A stretch of DNA of 64,000 bases. It comes from an uncultured Prevotella sp. (GTDB lineage Bacteria > Bacteroidota > Bacteroidia > Bacteroidales > Bacteroidaceae). Of the stretch, positions 26,127 through 34,196 are shown one piece after another. Each line of letters starts with the position of its first letter. Position 1 is the stretch's first letter. Under the pieces are notes generated by a model that was not told the DNA's origin, did no database searches, and worked only from the letters and a program-made list of their open reading frames with translations. Where the stretch lies: contig CAMUYR010000004.1 of assembly GCA_947164965.1 (NCBI GenBank), forward strand, positions 1 to 64,000, read 5' to 3'. The position numbers were made by a program, and so were the translations under genes.

Positions 26127-26735
26127 ATGATTACATATCCAGCAACAGGCGAAGCACGCCGCCCAGGAAGAATAGAAGTAGTGTGCGGCTCTATGTTCTC
26201 GGGCAAGACCGAGGAACTGATCCGCCGGTTACGCCGTGCACAGTTTGCCAAGCAGAAGGTGGAAATCTTCAAGCCAGCCATCGATACACGCTATAGCGAT
26301 GAAGAGGTGGTGAGCCATGACCATAATGCCATCCCGTCTACCCCACTCGATTCATCCGCCAGCATCCTGCTACTGGCTTCCGACATCGATGTGGTTGGCA
26401 TTGACGAAGCGCAGTTCTTCGACATGGGACTGGTAGACGTCTGCAACGAACTGGCTTATCGTGGAGTCAGAGTTATTATTGCCGGCTTGGATATGGACTT
26501 CAAAGGTATTCCCTTTGGTCCAATGCCAGCCCTTTGCGCCATTGCCGACGATGTAACAAAGGTACATGCCATCTGTGTGAAATGTGGTTCGCTGGCCTAT
26601 GTCAGCCATCGTACCGTCGATAATGACAAACGCGTATTGCTGGGCGAGACACAGGAATATGAGCCCCTCTGTCGCGACTGTTATCAGCAAGCAATAGCTG
26701 AAGAAAAGGCCAAAAACGAAAAAACATCGCAATAA
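26127..26735 (+). CDS. tdk: Thymidine kinase (type II)
   Basis: This salvage enzyme phosphorylates thymidine. It has 202 residues with the P-loop GSMFSGKT at 21-28, the DEAQFFD motif, the lasso/thymidine-binding region ([15 protein letters not shown]), and a zinc site CVKCGS ... CRDCY of the type II family. The ATG directly follows the promoter, implying a leaderless transcript. tRNA-Lys follows from its own promoter. Confidence 0.97.
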   Translation: MITYPATGEARRPGRIEVVCGSMFSGKTEELIRRLRRAQFAKQKVEIFKPAIDTRYSDEEVVSHDHNAIPSTPLDSSASILLLASDIDVVGIDEAQFFDMGLVDVCNELAYRGVRVIIAGLDMDFKGIPFGPMPALCAIADDVTKVHAICVKCGSLAYVSHRTVDNDKRVLLGETQEYEPLCRDCYQQAIAEEKAKNEKTSQ

Positions 26736-26737
26736 AT

Positions 26738-26768
26738 TTGGCAGATTCAAAAAAAGGTTGTACCTTTG
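26738..26768 (+). promoter_or_regulatory. Promoter of tRNA-Lys
   Basis: TTG (26738-26740), 20 bases, then TACCTTTG (26761-26768), about 32 bases before the mature tRNA 5' end. Confidence 0.82.
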
Positions 26769-26800
26769 CACCCGCTTTCGAAAGATTGCAACCATAGGTC

Positions 26801-26873
26801 GATCCGTTAGCTCAGTTGGTAGAGCACAACACTTTTAATGTTGGGGTCTTGGGTTCGAGCCCCAAACGGATCA
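26801..26873 (+). tRNA. tRNA-Lys (anticodon TTT)
   Basis: A complete cloverleaf: acceptor GATCCGT/ACGGATC, D-arm GCTC...GAGC, anticodon stem CAACA/TGTTG with loop CTTTTAA (anticodon TTT), T-arm TTGGG/CCCAA with TTCGAGC, and discriminator A. CCA is not encoded. Confidence 0.97.
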
Positions 26874-26879
26874 CAGAAC

Positions 26880-26924
26880 AATTCGCAAGATGTTAATGAA
26901 TAACATCTTGCGAATTTTCTTTTA
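26880..26924 (+). terminator. Terminator of tRNA-Lys
   Basis: A perfect 16-bp stem, AATTCGCAAGATGTTA (26880-26895) with its complement (26901-26916), a five-base loop and a following TTCTTTT tract. Confidence 0.92.
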
Positions 26925-26944
26925 GTTCTATTGTAACCACCAAG

Positions 26945-27424
26945 TTATTCGTTATTCCATTCACAGTAGGGATGTTGACGAAGTTGACTGTTGTAATAAC
27001 GGCGGTCTCCTGTCACCTCTTTACCAATGAAATGGGGAATTACTGGGATATCATCAATGCTTTTCAGTTCCACTTCAGCCATGACCAATCCTTCGTTGTC
27101 GCCAAAGAACTCATCAACTTCAAAGGTATGCGAACCACTTTTAACCAGCCAGCGCGTCTTGTCGATGATGCCTGGTTCGCAAAGCTGCATCAACTGCTCA
27201 GCATCATTTAAGGGAATCTCCTGTTCGAACTCGTAACGAGAGAGGCCATTATCAACGGAAGGCCCCTTGATGGTAATATACGCCTTCGTGTCACGAATGC
27301 GAATACGCACTGTACGACCACGTTCGCTACAGATATAACCTTGACGAATGTGACTGGAGGAAAAAGCCTCGTGCTTGTACGATGGGTCAAGCACGAGGAA
27401 TTTGCGTTCAATTTCTTGAGCCAT
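26945..27424 (-). CDS. CYTH-domain protein (probable triphosphatase)
   Basis: A 159-residue single-domain CYTH protein: the EIERKFLV motif at residues 4-11, RIRIRDTKAYITIKG, the RYEFEQEIP strand and an acidic VDEFFGDNEGLVMAEVEL segment line the characteristic tunnel that binds triphosphate and metal. Relatives hydrolyse inorganic or organic triphosphates, or are class IV adenylate cyclases; the small size and lack of partners favour a triphosphatase. It is 3 bases downstream of a small membrane-protein gene and may belong to the prfB transcript. Confidence 0.85.
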   Translation of the reverse strand: MAQEIERKFLVLDPSYKHEAFSSSHIRQGYICSERGRTVRIRIRDTKAYITIKGPSVDNGLSRYEFEQEIPLNDAEQLMQLCEPGIIDKTRWLVKSGSHTFEVDEFFGDNEGLVMAEVELKSIDDIPVIPHFIGKEVTGDRRYYNSQLRQHPYCEWNNE

Positions 27425-27427
27425 GGA

Positions 27428-27571
27428 TTACGCCATCATGGTGAAAGCCCAGATCAGATAGATCACAGCGAGAACGATAAGTCCTCCGAAAATCCATGAG
27501 ACAATTTTCTTGCCCTGTTCTTCCTGTTTCTTGGCGTAGGCATCACGCTTTGCATTTGATTTCTTGCTCAT
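27428..27571 (-). CDS. Small membrane protein (47 residues)
   Basis: A short ORF reads MSKKSNAKRDAYAKKQEEQG followed by a basic KKIVSW and one membrane helix (about residues 24-43) ending TMMA. A basic, charged N-terminus then a helix suggests an N-in single-span protein. I do not recognise the family. It fits neatly between CYTH (3-base gap) and prfB (28-base gap filled by repeats) on the same strand, which supports it being real. Confidence 0.72.
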   Translation of the reverse strand: MSKKSNAKRDAYAKKQEEQGKKIVSWIFGGLIVLAVIYLIWAFTMMA

Positions 27572-27577
27572 AGTCAA

Positions 27578-27605
27578 TTTAATATTTAATGTTTAATGTT
27601 TAATC
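27578..27605. repeat. 7-bp tandem tract in prfB-downstream gap
   Basis: TTTAATA, TTTAATG, TTTAATG, TTTAATC fill the gap after prfB and overlap its stop codon. Confidence 0.85.
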
Positions 27606-28721
27606 TTCTTCGCTGACAGGGAATTCCATCAAGTAGGCTTTGATGAAATCATCGATTTTACCATCCATCACACCATCAACATCAGAGGTCTGATAGTTGG
27701 TTCGATGATCCTTGACACGACGGTCATCAAAGACGTAGCTTCGGATCTGGCTCCCCCACTCTATCTTCTTCTTGCCAGCTTCAATCTTAGCCTGTGCCTC
27801 CAGGCGTTTCTGCATAGCACGATCGTAGAGTTGTGAGCGCAACAAGGCCATAGCACGTTCCTTATTCTTAGGCTGGTCGCGCGTCTCCGTATTCTCAATA
27901 AGGATTTCCTCTTCTTCACCCGTGTCGGGATCAGTATACCAATAGCGCAGACGGACACCCGACTCCACCTTGTTGACATTCTGACCACCAGCACCAGAAC
28001 TGCGGAAAGTATCCCATGACAGCTTGGCGGGGTCAACATACACCTCAATGGTATCGTCGACAAGTGGTGAAACAAAAACGGAAGCAAACGACGTCATACG
28101 CTTACCCTGGGCATTATAGGGCGACACACGCACCAGACGGTGAACACCGTTCTCCGACTTTAGATAGCCGTAGGCATACTCACCACCCTCAATCTGCATG
28201 GTAACACTCTTGATACCAGCCTCATCACCATCCTGAAGGTTGGCAATGCTTACTTTATAGTCATGAGCCTCGGCCCAACGCTGGTACATACGCATCAACA
28301 TCTGTGCCCAATCCTGAGCCTCTGTACCACCAGCACCAGAGTTAATCTTGAGTACGGCATCCATAGGATCCTCTTTTTGGCGGAGCATATTCTTAAGCTC
28401 CAGTTTCTCGATGGATTCAATGGCTTTAGCATAGTTAGCATCCACTTCGGCCTCTGTTACCATCTCCTCCTTATAGAAATCGAAGGCCAACTGCAACTCA
28501 TCGGCAGCGGTCCGTACCTCCTGATAGCCATCAAGCCACTTCTTGATAGCCTTAACCTTTTTCATCTGCTCCTCTGCTCGCTTCTGGTCTTCCCAGAAAT
28601 CAGGAGCTTGGGTACGAAGATCTTCCTCTTCGTACTCTATCTTCTTTTCGTCTATTTTCAGGTACTTGTAAAGTGCATCAGCACGATCAAGCACGTCTTT
28701 CAGTTGATCACTTGTAATCAT
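27600..28721 (-). CDS. prfB: Peptide chain release factor 2
   Basis: RF2 releases peptides at UGA and UAA. The 373-residue protein has the GGQ motif at 245-247 (SSGAGGQNVNK), which enters the peptidyl-transferase centre. The reading frame is continuous through the region where E. coli and many bacteria need a +1 programmed frameshift: codons around LYKYLKIDEKK contain no in-frame UGA, so that autoregulation is absent. The stop-codon-reading tripeptide is SPY (200-202) in place of the usual RF2 SPF. It is separated by one base from the acyl-CoA synthetase stop codon. Confidence 0.96.
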   Translation of the reverse strand: MITSDQLKDVLDRADALYKYLKIDEKKIEYEEEDLRTQAPDFWEDQKRAEEQMKKVKAIKKWLDGYQEVRTAADELQLAFDFYKEEMVTEAEVDANYAKAIESIEKLELKNMLRQKEDPMDAVLKINSGAGGTEAQDWAQMLMRMYQRWAEAHDYKVSIANLQDGDEAGIKSVTMQIEGGEYAYGYLKSENGVHRLVRVSPYNAQGKRMTSFASVFVSPLVDDTIEVYVDPAKLSWDTFRSSGAGGQNVNKVESGVRLRYWYTDPDTGEEEEILIENTETRDQPKNKERAMALLRSQLYDRAMQKRLEAQAKIEAGKKKIEWGSQIRSYVFDDRRVKDHRTNYQTSDVDGVMDGKIDDFIKAYLMEFPVSEED

Positions 28722-28722
28722 A

Positions 28723-30531
28723 TTATTCTACATACATAGCATCAATCTCCGCCTTATAATTCTCGTTGAGTACACGACGGCGAATCTTAAGCGTGTTAGT
28801 GAGCTCTCCCTTCTCCATAGAAAGGTGATGGGGCAACAGGGTAAAACGTTTCACCTGCTCGTAGTGTGCCAGTTGCTGTTGCAAGGTGTCAATACGCTCC
28901 TTCATCATTTCAATGATGCGCGGATCAGCACAGAGCTGTTCACGATTCTCAAAAGCAATATCATGGGCACGTGCATACTCCTCGAGCAGCGAATAGACAG
29001 GAATGATAAGCGCAGAAACGAACTTACGCTGATCAGCGATAATGGCTATCTGGTCGATAAATTTGTCAACCAACAGCTTCGACTCTATCATCTGCGGAGC
29101 AATATACTTACCGTTCGAAGTCTTGAAGAGGTCTTTGATACGCTCCGTGAGGAATAGTTCGCCATCCTTCATATAACCGGCATCGCCCGTACGGAAATAG
29201 CCATCCTCCGTGAAAGCAGCCTTCGTCAGGTCCTCACGGTTGTAATAGCCACTGGTAATTGTCGGGCCCTTCAACAAGATTTCACCATCGTCGCTCACCT
29301 TGATGCTGATTCCCTCGATAGGCTGACCAACACTACCAACGGTATAAGGCTCACCTAAATGGTCACAGGAGACGGTAGCCAATGACTCGGTGAGACCATA
29401 GCCTACAACCATGTTAAGGCCAATGGAATGGACAAATTCCTCCACATAAGCCGATACTGCAGCACCGGCAGTTGGAAAGAAGTGCGCATTCTCCAAGCCT
29501 AACTCCTTACGTACCAGTGAGAAAATGGTACGGTTGAGCATCTCATACTCTAAATGCAAGGCCACGGGAGGTTTCTTACCTAGGCTGACATACTCGATGT
29601 TATGCTTACGACCTACGTTCAAGGCATGCTGGAACACCTTGCGCTGTACGGCACTGGCGTGGTCTATCTTCTCCATCACGCCCATATAAACCTTCTCCCA
29701 GAAGCGGGGAACAGCCGACATACAGGTAGGATGCGTCTCACGCATAGACTGCTGCACCTGCTGCGGATAGGTGTTGACAATCATCGTGGCACCAGCATAC
29801 ATGCAGAGGATAGCCCAACCACGTTCAAAGATATGGGTATAGGGCAGGAAATTCATGATGCGGTCGTTCTCCGTTACAGGCACACACTTGCTGTTGGCCA
29901 CCATAGCGGCATTGAACTGTCCATGCGTAAGGATGACACCCTTGGAATCACCCGTCGTACCACTGGTATACAGAATATTAGCGACATCGTCGAATGAAGC
30001 TTCCTGTTGCAACTTGTCCACTTCCGTCTGGCGAGGCAGGTTCTCGCCCAACTTCATGAAATCGCTGAAATAAATAGCATTAGGATCGTGAGTAGATATA
30101 TGTACCAACGGGTCGAAGACGATGATACGCTCTAGAGTGGGACAGAGTGACACCACGCGACGGGCCTTATCGTACTGGTCCTGTTCGCCCACAAAGAGGA
30201 ACCGGACCTTGGCGTCATTGATCATAAACTGAATCTGCTGTTCTGAACTGGTGGCATAGAAAGGAATAGTGACGGCACGGATACCCCATGCTGCAAAATC
30301 ACACTCGATATACTGTACCGAGTTCTGCGAGAAGATGCCGATGTTCTCCTGCACCTTCACTCCGAGATTCAGCAAAGCGTTGCTTGCCTGCATGACGGTT
30401 TTAGATACCTGATTCCATGACAACGACTTCCACTCCTTGCCCCCGAAATCCTGATAGATCAGCATCTCGCGGTCACCATACTTCTTTGCTTGTTCGTGCA
30501 CCAGCACTGACATGTGATAACTCGTCTCCAT
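28723..30531 (-). CDS. Long-chain acyl-CoA synthetase (AMP-binding)
   Basis: This enzyme activates fatty acids to acyl-CoA via acyl-adenylate, probably at the inner membrane surface. It has 602 residues with the AMP-binding P-loop YTSGTTGDSKG at 188-198, MNFLPYTHIFERGW, the VGYGLTES core motif, and the YFRTGDAGYMKDGELFLTERIKDLFKTSNGKYIAP signature of the C-terminal hinge. It belongs to the long-chain (FAA1/FadD15-like) branch found in Bacteroidota. It heads a leftward transcript with prfB, the small membrane protein and CYTH. Confidence 0.92.
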   Translation of the reverse strand: METSYHMSVLVHEQAKKYGDREMLIYQDFGGKEWKSLSWNQVSKTVMQASNALLNLGVKVQENIGIFSQNSVQYIECDFAAWGIRAVTIPFYATSSEQQIQFMINDAKVRFLFVGEQDQYDKARRVVSLCPTLERIIVFDPLVHISTHDPNAIYFSDFMKLGENLPRQTEVDKLQQEASFDDVANILYTSGTTGDSKGVILTHGQFNAAMVANSKCVPVTENDRIMNFLPYTHIFERGWAILCMYAGATMIVNTYPQQVQQSMRETHPTCMSAVPRFWEKVYMGVMEKIDHASAVQRKVFQHALNVGRKHNIEYVSLGKKPPVALHLEYEMLNRTIFSLVRKELGLENAHFFPTAGAAVSAYVEEFVHSIGLNMVVGYGLTESLATVSCDHLGEPYTVGSVGQPIEGISIKVSDDGEILLKGPTITSGYYNREDLTKAAFTEDGYFRTGDAGYMKDGELFLTERIKDLFKTSNGKYIAPQMIESKLLVDKFIDQIAIIADQRKFVSALIIPVYSLLEEYARAHDIAFENREQLCADPRIIEMMKERIDTLQQQLAHYEQVKRFTLLPHHLSMEKGELTNTLKIRRRVLNENYKAEIDAMYVE

Positions 30532-30556
30532 ACGCGCTCTCCTAATAATTTAGGTG

Positions 30557-30564
30557 CAAAGGTA
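30557..30564 (-). promoter_or_regulatory. -7 box of acyl-CoA synthetase operon
   Basis: TACCTTTG on the minus strand, 25 bases before the ATG at 30531. The -33 position falls inside the heptamer tract and lacks TTG. Confidence 0.72.
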
Positions 30565-30571
30565 CAAAAAA

Positions 30572-30599
30572 AAGTGAAAAATGAAAAGTGAAAAGTGAA
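30572..30599. repeat. 7-bp tandem tract between divergent promoters
   Basis: AAGTGAA, AAATGAA, AAGTGAA, AAGTGAA lie exactly between the outward-facing -7 boxes at 30557-30564 and 30608-30615. Confidence 0.9.
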
Positions 30600-30607
30600 A
30601 AAATTCG

Positions 30608-30615
30608 TATCTTTG
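30608..30615 (+). promoter_or_regulatory. -7 box of M20 deacylase gene
   Basis: TATCTTTG, eight bases before the ATG at 30624, so the leader is only a few bases long. No TTG at -33. Confidence 0.72.
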
Positions 30616-30623
30616 CAGCAATT

Positions 30624-31685
30624 ATGGACATCAATCAATATACAAACGAAGCGGTGGAGCTGTTGCAACAATTGATTGCAACACCATCGATAAGCAGGGA
30701 AGAAGGTAGCGCAGCTAACATTTTAGCCGATTTCATCGAAAAATGTGGGCTACCTGTGAAACGTATCGGCAACAATATTCTTGTACAGGAAGCAATCAAT
30801 CCTGACAAGCCGACCATGTTGTTGAACGCACATATCGACACCGTGAAACCTGTGAGCACGTGGACTCGCAACCCCTTTGAACCTACAATTGAGGACGACT
30901 ACCTATACGGTTTAGGCTCGAACGACTGCGGAGGGGGACTGGTGAGCCTGCTGCAAGTGTACCGTCTTCTCCGTACACGCGACGTACCTTATAATATAGT
31001 ATATCTGGCCAGTTGTGAGGAAGAGGTAAGCGGAGAGAATGGTTTTAGGCTGGCATTACCTGAGTTGCCGAAGATTGATGTAGCCATCGTGGGCGAGCCA
31101 ACAGGTATGCACCCCGCCATCGCTGAGAAAGGACTCATGGTGATAGACGGTGTCGCTCATGGCAAAAGCGGGCATGCCGCTCGCGACGAAGGTGTCAACG
31201 CCATCTACGAGGCCTTGGACGATCTGGTATGGCTACGTGACTATAAATTCCGCAAGAACAGTCTGCTGCTGGGTTATACCAAGATGTCGGTAACTATCGT
31301 AAACAGCGGTACGCAGCATAACGTAATTCCAGACGAGTGTCGTTTCGTCATTGACGTACGTACCAATGAATACTATCAGAACGAATACCTGTTTGCATTC
31401 CTGCAGAAGCACATGAAGAAGTGTGAACTTACGGCCCGTTCATTCCGTTTGTCATCATCACACATTCCCGTAGGTCACCCACTGGTACAACGCTGCATCA
31501 AGATGGGTATGTTGCCCTACGGTTCGCCAACATTGAGCGACCAGGCGCTGATGCCATTCCTCTCATTTAAGTTAGGACCTGGCGAGTCGAGCCGCTCGCA
31601 TTCTGCCGACGAGTACATACGTATCAGCGAGATAAAGCATGCCATCGAGACATACGTCGAGCTGATAGAAAGTGTGCAACTATAA
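30624..31685 (+). CDS. M20-family deacylase (ArgE-like)
   Basis: A zinc amidohydrolase of 353 residues from the ATG at 30624. The metal and catalytic residues are visible: HIDTV with His70 and Asp72, SNDCGGG with Asp101, SCEEEVSGENG with the Glu pair (132-133), and GEPTG. The lid domain GKSGHAARDEGVNAIYEAL follows. Relatives remove acetyl groups from ornithine; Bacteroidota commonly run arginine synthesis through N-succinyl intermediates, so the substrate may be an acyl-citrulline or acyl-ornithine. An upstream ATG at 30588 lies before the -7 box and is excluded. A strong terminator follows. Confidence 0.88.
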   Translation: MDINQYTNEAVELLQQLIATPSISREEGSAANILADFIEKCGLPVKRIGNNILVQEAINPDKPTMLLNAHIDTVKPVSTWTRNPFEPTIEDDYLYGLGSNDCGGGLVSLLQVYRLLRTRDVPYNIVYLASCEEEVSGENGFRLALPELPKIDVAIVGEPTGMHPAIAEKGLMVIDGVAHGKSGHAARDEGVNAIYEALDDLVWLRDYKFRKNSLLLGYTKMSVTIVNSGTQHNVIPDECRFVIDVRTNEYYQNEYLFAFLQKHMKKCELTARSFRLSSSHIPVGHPLVQRCIKMGMLPYGSPTLSDQALMPFLSFKLGPGESSRSHSADEYIRISEIKHAIETYVELIESVQL

Positions 31686-31687
31686 AT

Positions 31688-31722
31688 AAAAGGCCTGCGA
31701 TTATCTTTTTCGCAGGCTTTTT
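31688..31722. terminator. Bidirectional terminator after M20 deacylase
   Basis: GCCTGCGA (31693-31700) pairs with TCGCAGGC (31710-31717), extended by an A run on the left and a T run on the right. It also serves the convergent envelope operon. Confidence 0.88.
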
Positions 31723-31730
31723 ATAATTAA

Positions 31731-33329
31731 TTATCGTCCTAACCAGGATTCCGGATTCAATTTCGCTGTTTCCTTACGTAATTGGAACTGAAGGATATTC
31801 TCAGCGCCCAAACGTCCTAACGACTGGCGGGTGCTAACCTTCTGTCCACGTTGCACGCTGACACTCGCCAGATTACAATAGACGGAGATATAGCTACCAT
31901 GACGCACCATAACTACCATTGTGCCACCGAAGCTAAACACTGCACTTACCTCACCATCGAAAATGCTACGAGCCTGAGCACCTGCCTCGCCACGGATATT
32001 AATACCCTTATTGTCGAGCGTGACACCCTTCAGGCCTTCAACATTATATTGGCCGAAATGGCTGACGATACGATATGGGCCTGTCACTGGGATGGGCAGA
32101 CGACCACGATTGCTTTCGAAGTTACCACTGATACGCATATCCTCAGAAGGAGCTTTCAGCACTTCCTCTGCATCTCTGCGGGCAGAAGCAACCTCTTTAG
32201 CATGCTCACGGGCCTCAGCCTCAGCACGACGTTCAGCTGCCAGACGGGCTTCCTCTGCCTCTCGAGCCTTGCGTTCAGCCATCTCACGAGCCTTACGGTT
32301 CTTAGCCGCCAGAGCTTCCTGCTTGGCTTTCTCCTCCTTAGCCTTTGCCTCTGCAATACGACGGGCATTCTCACGTGCAGCGGCCTCTGCTGCAGCTTTC
32401 TTACGAGCCAGTTCTGCAGCACGTTTCTTAGCTGCTTCCGCCTCAGCTCTTCGTTTGGCTTCTGCTGCAGCACGTGCCTTCTGACGAGCCACTTCCTCAG
32501 CAATCAGACGATCAATCTGGGCATTGAGAGCAGCATCTTTTTTCTTCTGCTGGGCTATGATATTCTGAATGGTCTTCTGTTCCTTCTGCAATGAGTTGAC
32601 AACATTCTGTTGTTCGGTCTGCTTACCCTCCAGCGAACGACGTTCCTGTTCACCCTTGTTAAGCAGGTCACGCTTATGCTCCTGAGCAACAGCCAACTGC
32701 TGAAATTTCAGATTAATTTCTTCCTGCTTAGCTTTCACCTCCTCACCTTGCACACGTTGATAGGACGCATACTCACGCATAAAGCGTAGGCGACGGAACA
32801 TCTGGGTGAGGTTATCGGCACTGAAGATAAACATCAGCTGGCTTTGAGCAGAACGGTTGCGATGCATATAACGCATCGATTTGACATAATTACTCTTACA
32901 TGTCACCAACTGCTCCTGCAACTGATCCAACTGCTCTAAGAGCACTTCTATCTCGACATCCAAATTGGTGATGTCTTTTCGGATGGTATCGATGGTACGA
33001 CGTTTACCTTCTATCTCGGAATTGATAACCATGAGGTTACGCAGACGGGCTCGTACATCTTTTTCATTATTACGCAAGCGTTGTTCCTGTTCCTTGATTT
33101 GCTGCTGAATCTTCTCACGCTGCTTCTGCAGTCCCTGAACAGATGGTGTCGCAGCAGACTTATTACCTTTGGCCGGTTTTGCCGTAGACTTCTTCTGCGT
33201 TGTCGTACGCTTGGCTGTTCCTGGCTTTGTGACACGCTTTTGCGCATAGGGAGTAAGCGCAAAGGCAAAAAGCAAGAGCAGCATGCCTATGCGCTGATAC
33301 ATGATTCCTCGAATGCTACGATTGTTCAT
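31731..33329 (-). CDS. EnvC-like murein hydrolase activator with degenerate LytM domain
   Basis: A secreted protein of 532 residues: signal peptide (MLLLLFAFALTPYA), a long coiled coil (about 50-275), an extended Ala/Lys/Arg/Glu-rich helix (about 280-380) and a C-terminal LytM/M23-like domain (about 410-532). The zinc ligands of active M23 enzymes are missing: NKGINI stands for HxGxDx, YCNL for YxHL and LQFQLR for LHFELR. EnvC activates amidases through such an inactive domain, so this protein probably regulates cell-wall splitting at division. Translation may instead begin at Met10 (33302). It is the last gene of a three-gene operon. Confidence 0.86.
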   Translation of the reverse strand: MNNRSIRGIMYQRIGMLLLLFAFALTPYAQKRVTKPGTAKRTTTQKKSTAKPAKGNKSAATPSVQGLQKQREKIQQQIKEQEQRLRNNEKDVRARLRNLMVINSEIEGKRRTIDTIRKDITNLDVEIEVLLEQLDQLQEQLVTCKSNYVKSMRYMHRNRSAQSQLMFIFSADNLTQMFRRLRFMREYASYQRVQGEEVKAKQEEINLKFQQLAVAQEHKRDLLNKGEQERRSLEGKQTEQQNVVNSLQKEQKTIQNIIAQQKKKDAALNAQIDRLIAEEVARQKARAAAEAKRRAEAEAAKKRAAELARKKAAAEAAARENARRIAEAKAKEEKAKQEALAAKNRKAREMAERKAREAEEARLAAERRAEAEAREHAKEVASARRDAEEVLKAPSEDMRISGNFESNRGRLPIPVTGPYRIVSHFGQYNVEGLKGVTLDNKGINIRGEAGAQARSIFDGEVSAVFSFGGTMVVMVRHGSYISVYCNLASVSVQRGQKVSTRQSLGRLGAENILQFQLRKETAKLNPESWLGR

Positions 33330-33338
33330 TCAGACGGA

Positions 33339-34196
33339 TTAGAGAGACATAAAGCGACGAAGTATCTCGTCGACAGTTACTTGACGATATTTACTCGACA
33401 CCTCGGTACGAGTCTCCCAGTCCTCATCATTACCCAGATAATTGAGGATCATACCTAACTTCACTTGCTTGTCAGGCGTTGAGAAAGCTACCTGATGGTT
33501 GGTGGGGAACATCTTACGACTAAAAGCCTGGAAATCCTCGTAGTCCCAGTTGAGCTGGTAATTACCACGGAACTTATCCTTATACAGAATGTTAGCCATC
33601 TTCACGCGGGCTGTCTGCTTTTCAGCCAACCAACGATAAGACAACTTGCCGTTCTCAATGGCAATCACAGCATTCTCGTCGTCACCCATATCTGTGGTAT
33701 AGCTCTTCAAAGCCTCATCAGTCATCTTCTGACGTCCAGGTTGGAAAAGCTCATTCCAGAAGAGAGCCTGCAACGAATAGAAATCAAGACCGCTGTTGCG
33801 CAGGAAGTCAAGCTGTGCATAAGGCACCTTCAGATACTGTTTGTTGATACGGTCCATGATGAGCACATACTCCTTCGTGAACTCCAGACGTCCAGCCTCC
33901 ACAAATCCGAAGGCCATGAGTTGCAGGCGGATCACATCGTCGCGCTTCATCTTCAGGTTACCAGTCAGTGTCAGTTGCTGGTTGCCCACCTCAACGGAGA
34001 ACTTCACCTTAGAGGTGATGAAACGGGCATGCTGGGCATTATCGCTCACCTTCTGCAGGAATTCCTGCTTTTCCAAAGCGGTCTTAGGTGCTTCGGTTGG
34101 AGTCTCTTTCACTGCCTTACGGTGGTGGCTACAAGCGGTAACCAATGTCAGTGCCATTGCCAAAGAGGCGATCTTCAAAATACGTAATGGTTTCAT
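33339..34196 (-). CDS. DUF4292 lipoprotein
   Basis: A 285-residue lipoprotein with lipobox LVTACS (Cys22) and a beta-rich LolB/LppX-like fold suggested by the VKFSVEVGNQQLTLTGNLKMKRDDVIRLQLMAFGFVEAGRLEFTKEYVLIMDRINKQY-type strands. It looks like DUF4292; the function is unknown, though a lipid- or lipoprotein-handling role is plausible for the fold. Its start overlaps the TPR gene's stop by 4 bases, and 9 bases separate it from the EnvC-like gene. Confidence 0.75.
   Translation of the reverse strand: MKPLRILKIASLAMALTLVTACSHHRKAVKETPTEAPKTALEKQEFLQKVSDNAQHARFITSKVKFSVEVGNQQLTLTGNLKMKRDDVIRLQLMAFGFVEAGRLEFTKEYVLIMDRINKQYLKVPYAQLDFLRNSGLDFYSLQALFWNELFQPGRQKMTDEALKSYTTDMGDDENAVIAIENGKLSYRWLAEKQTARVKMANILYKDKFRGNYQLNWDYEDFQAFSRKMFPTNHQVAFSTPDKQVKLGMILNYLGNDEDWETRTEVSSKYRQVTVDEILRRFMSL

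Noticed and set aside
28650..28670. RF2 programmed +1 frameshift
   Set aside because: The frame is open from the ATG and there is no in-frame UGA or CUU-UGA-C in the expected codons.
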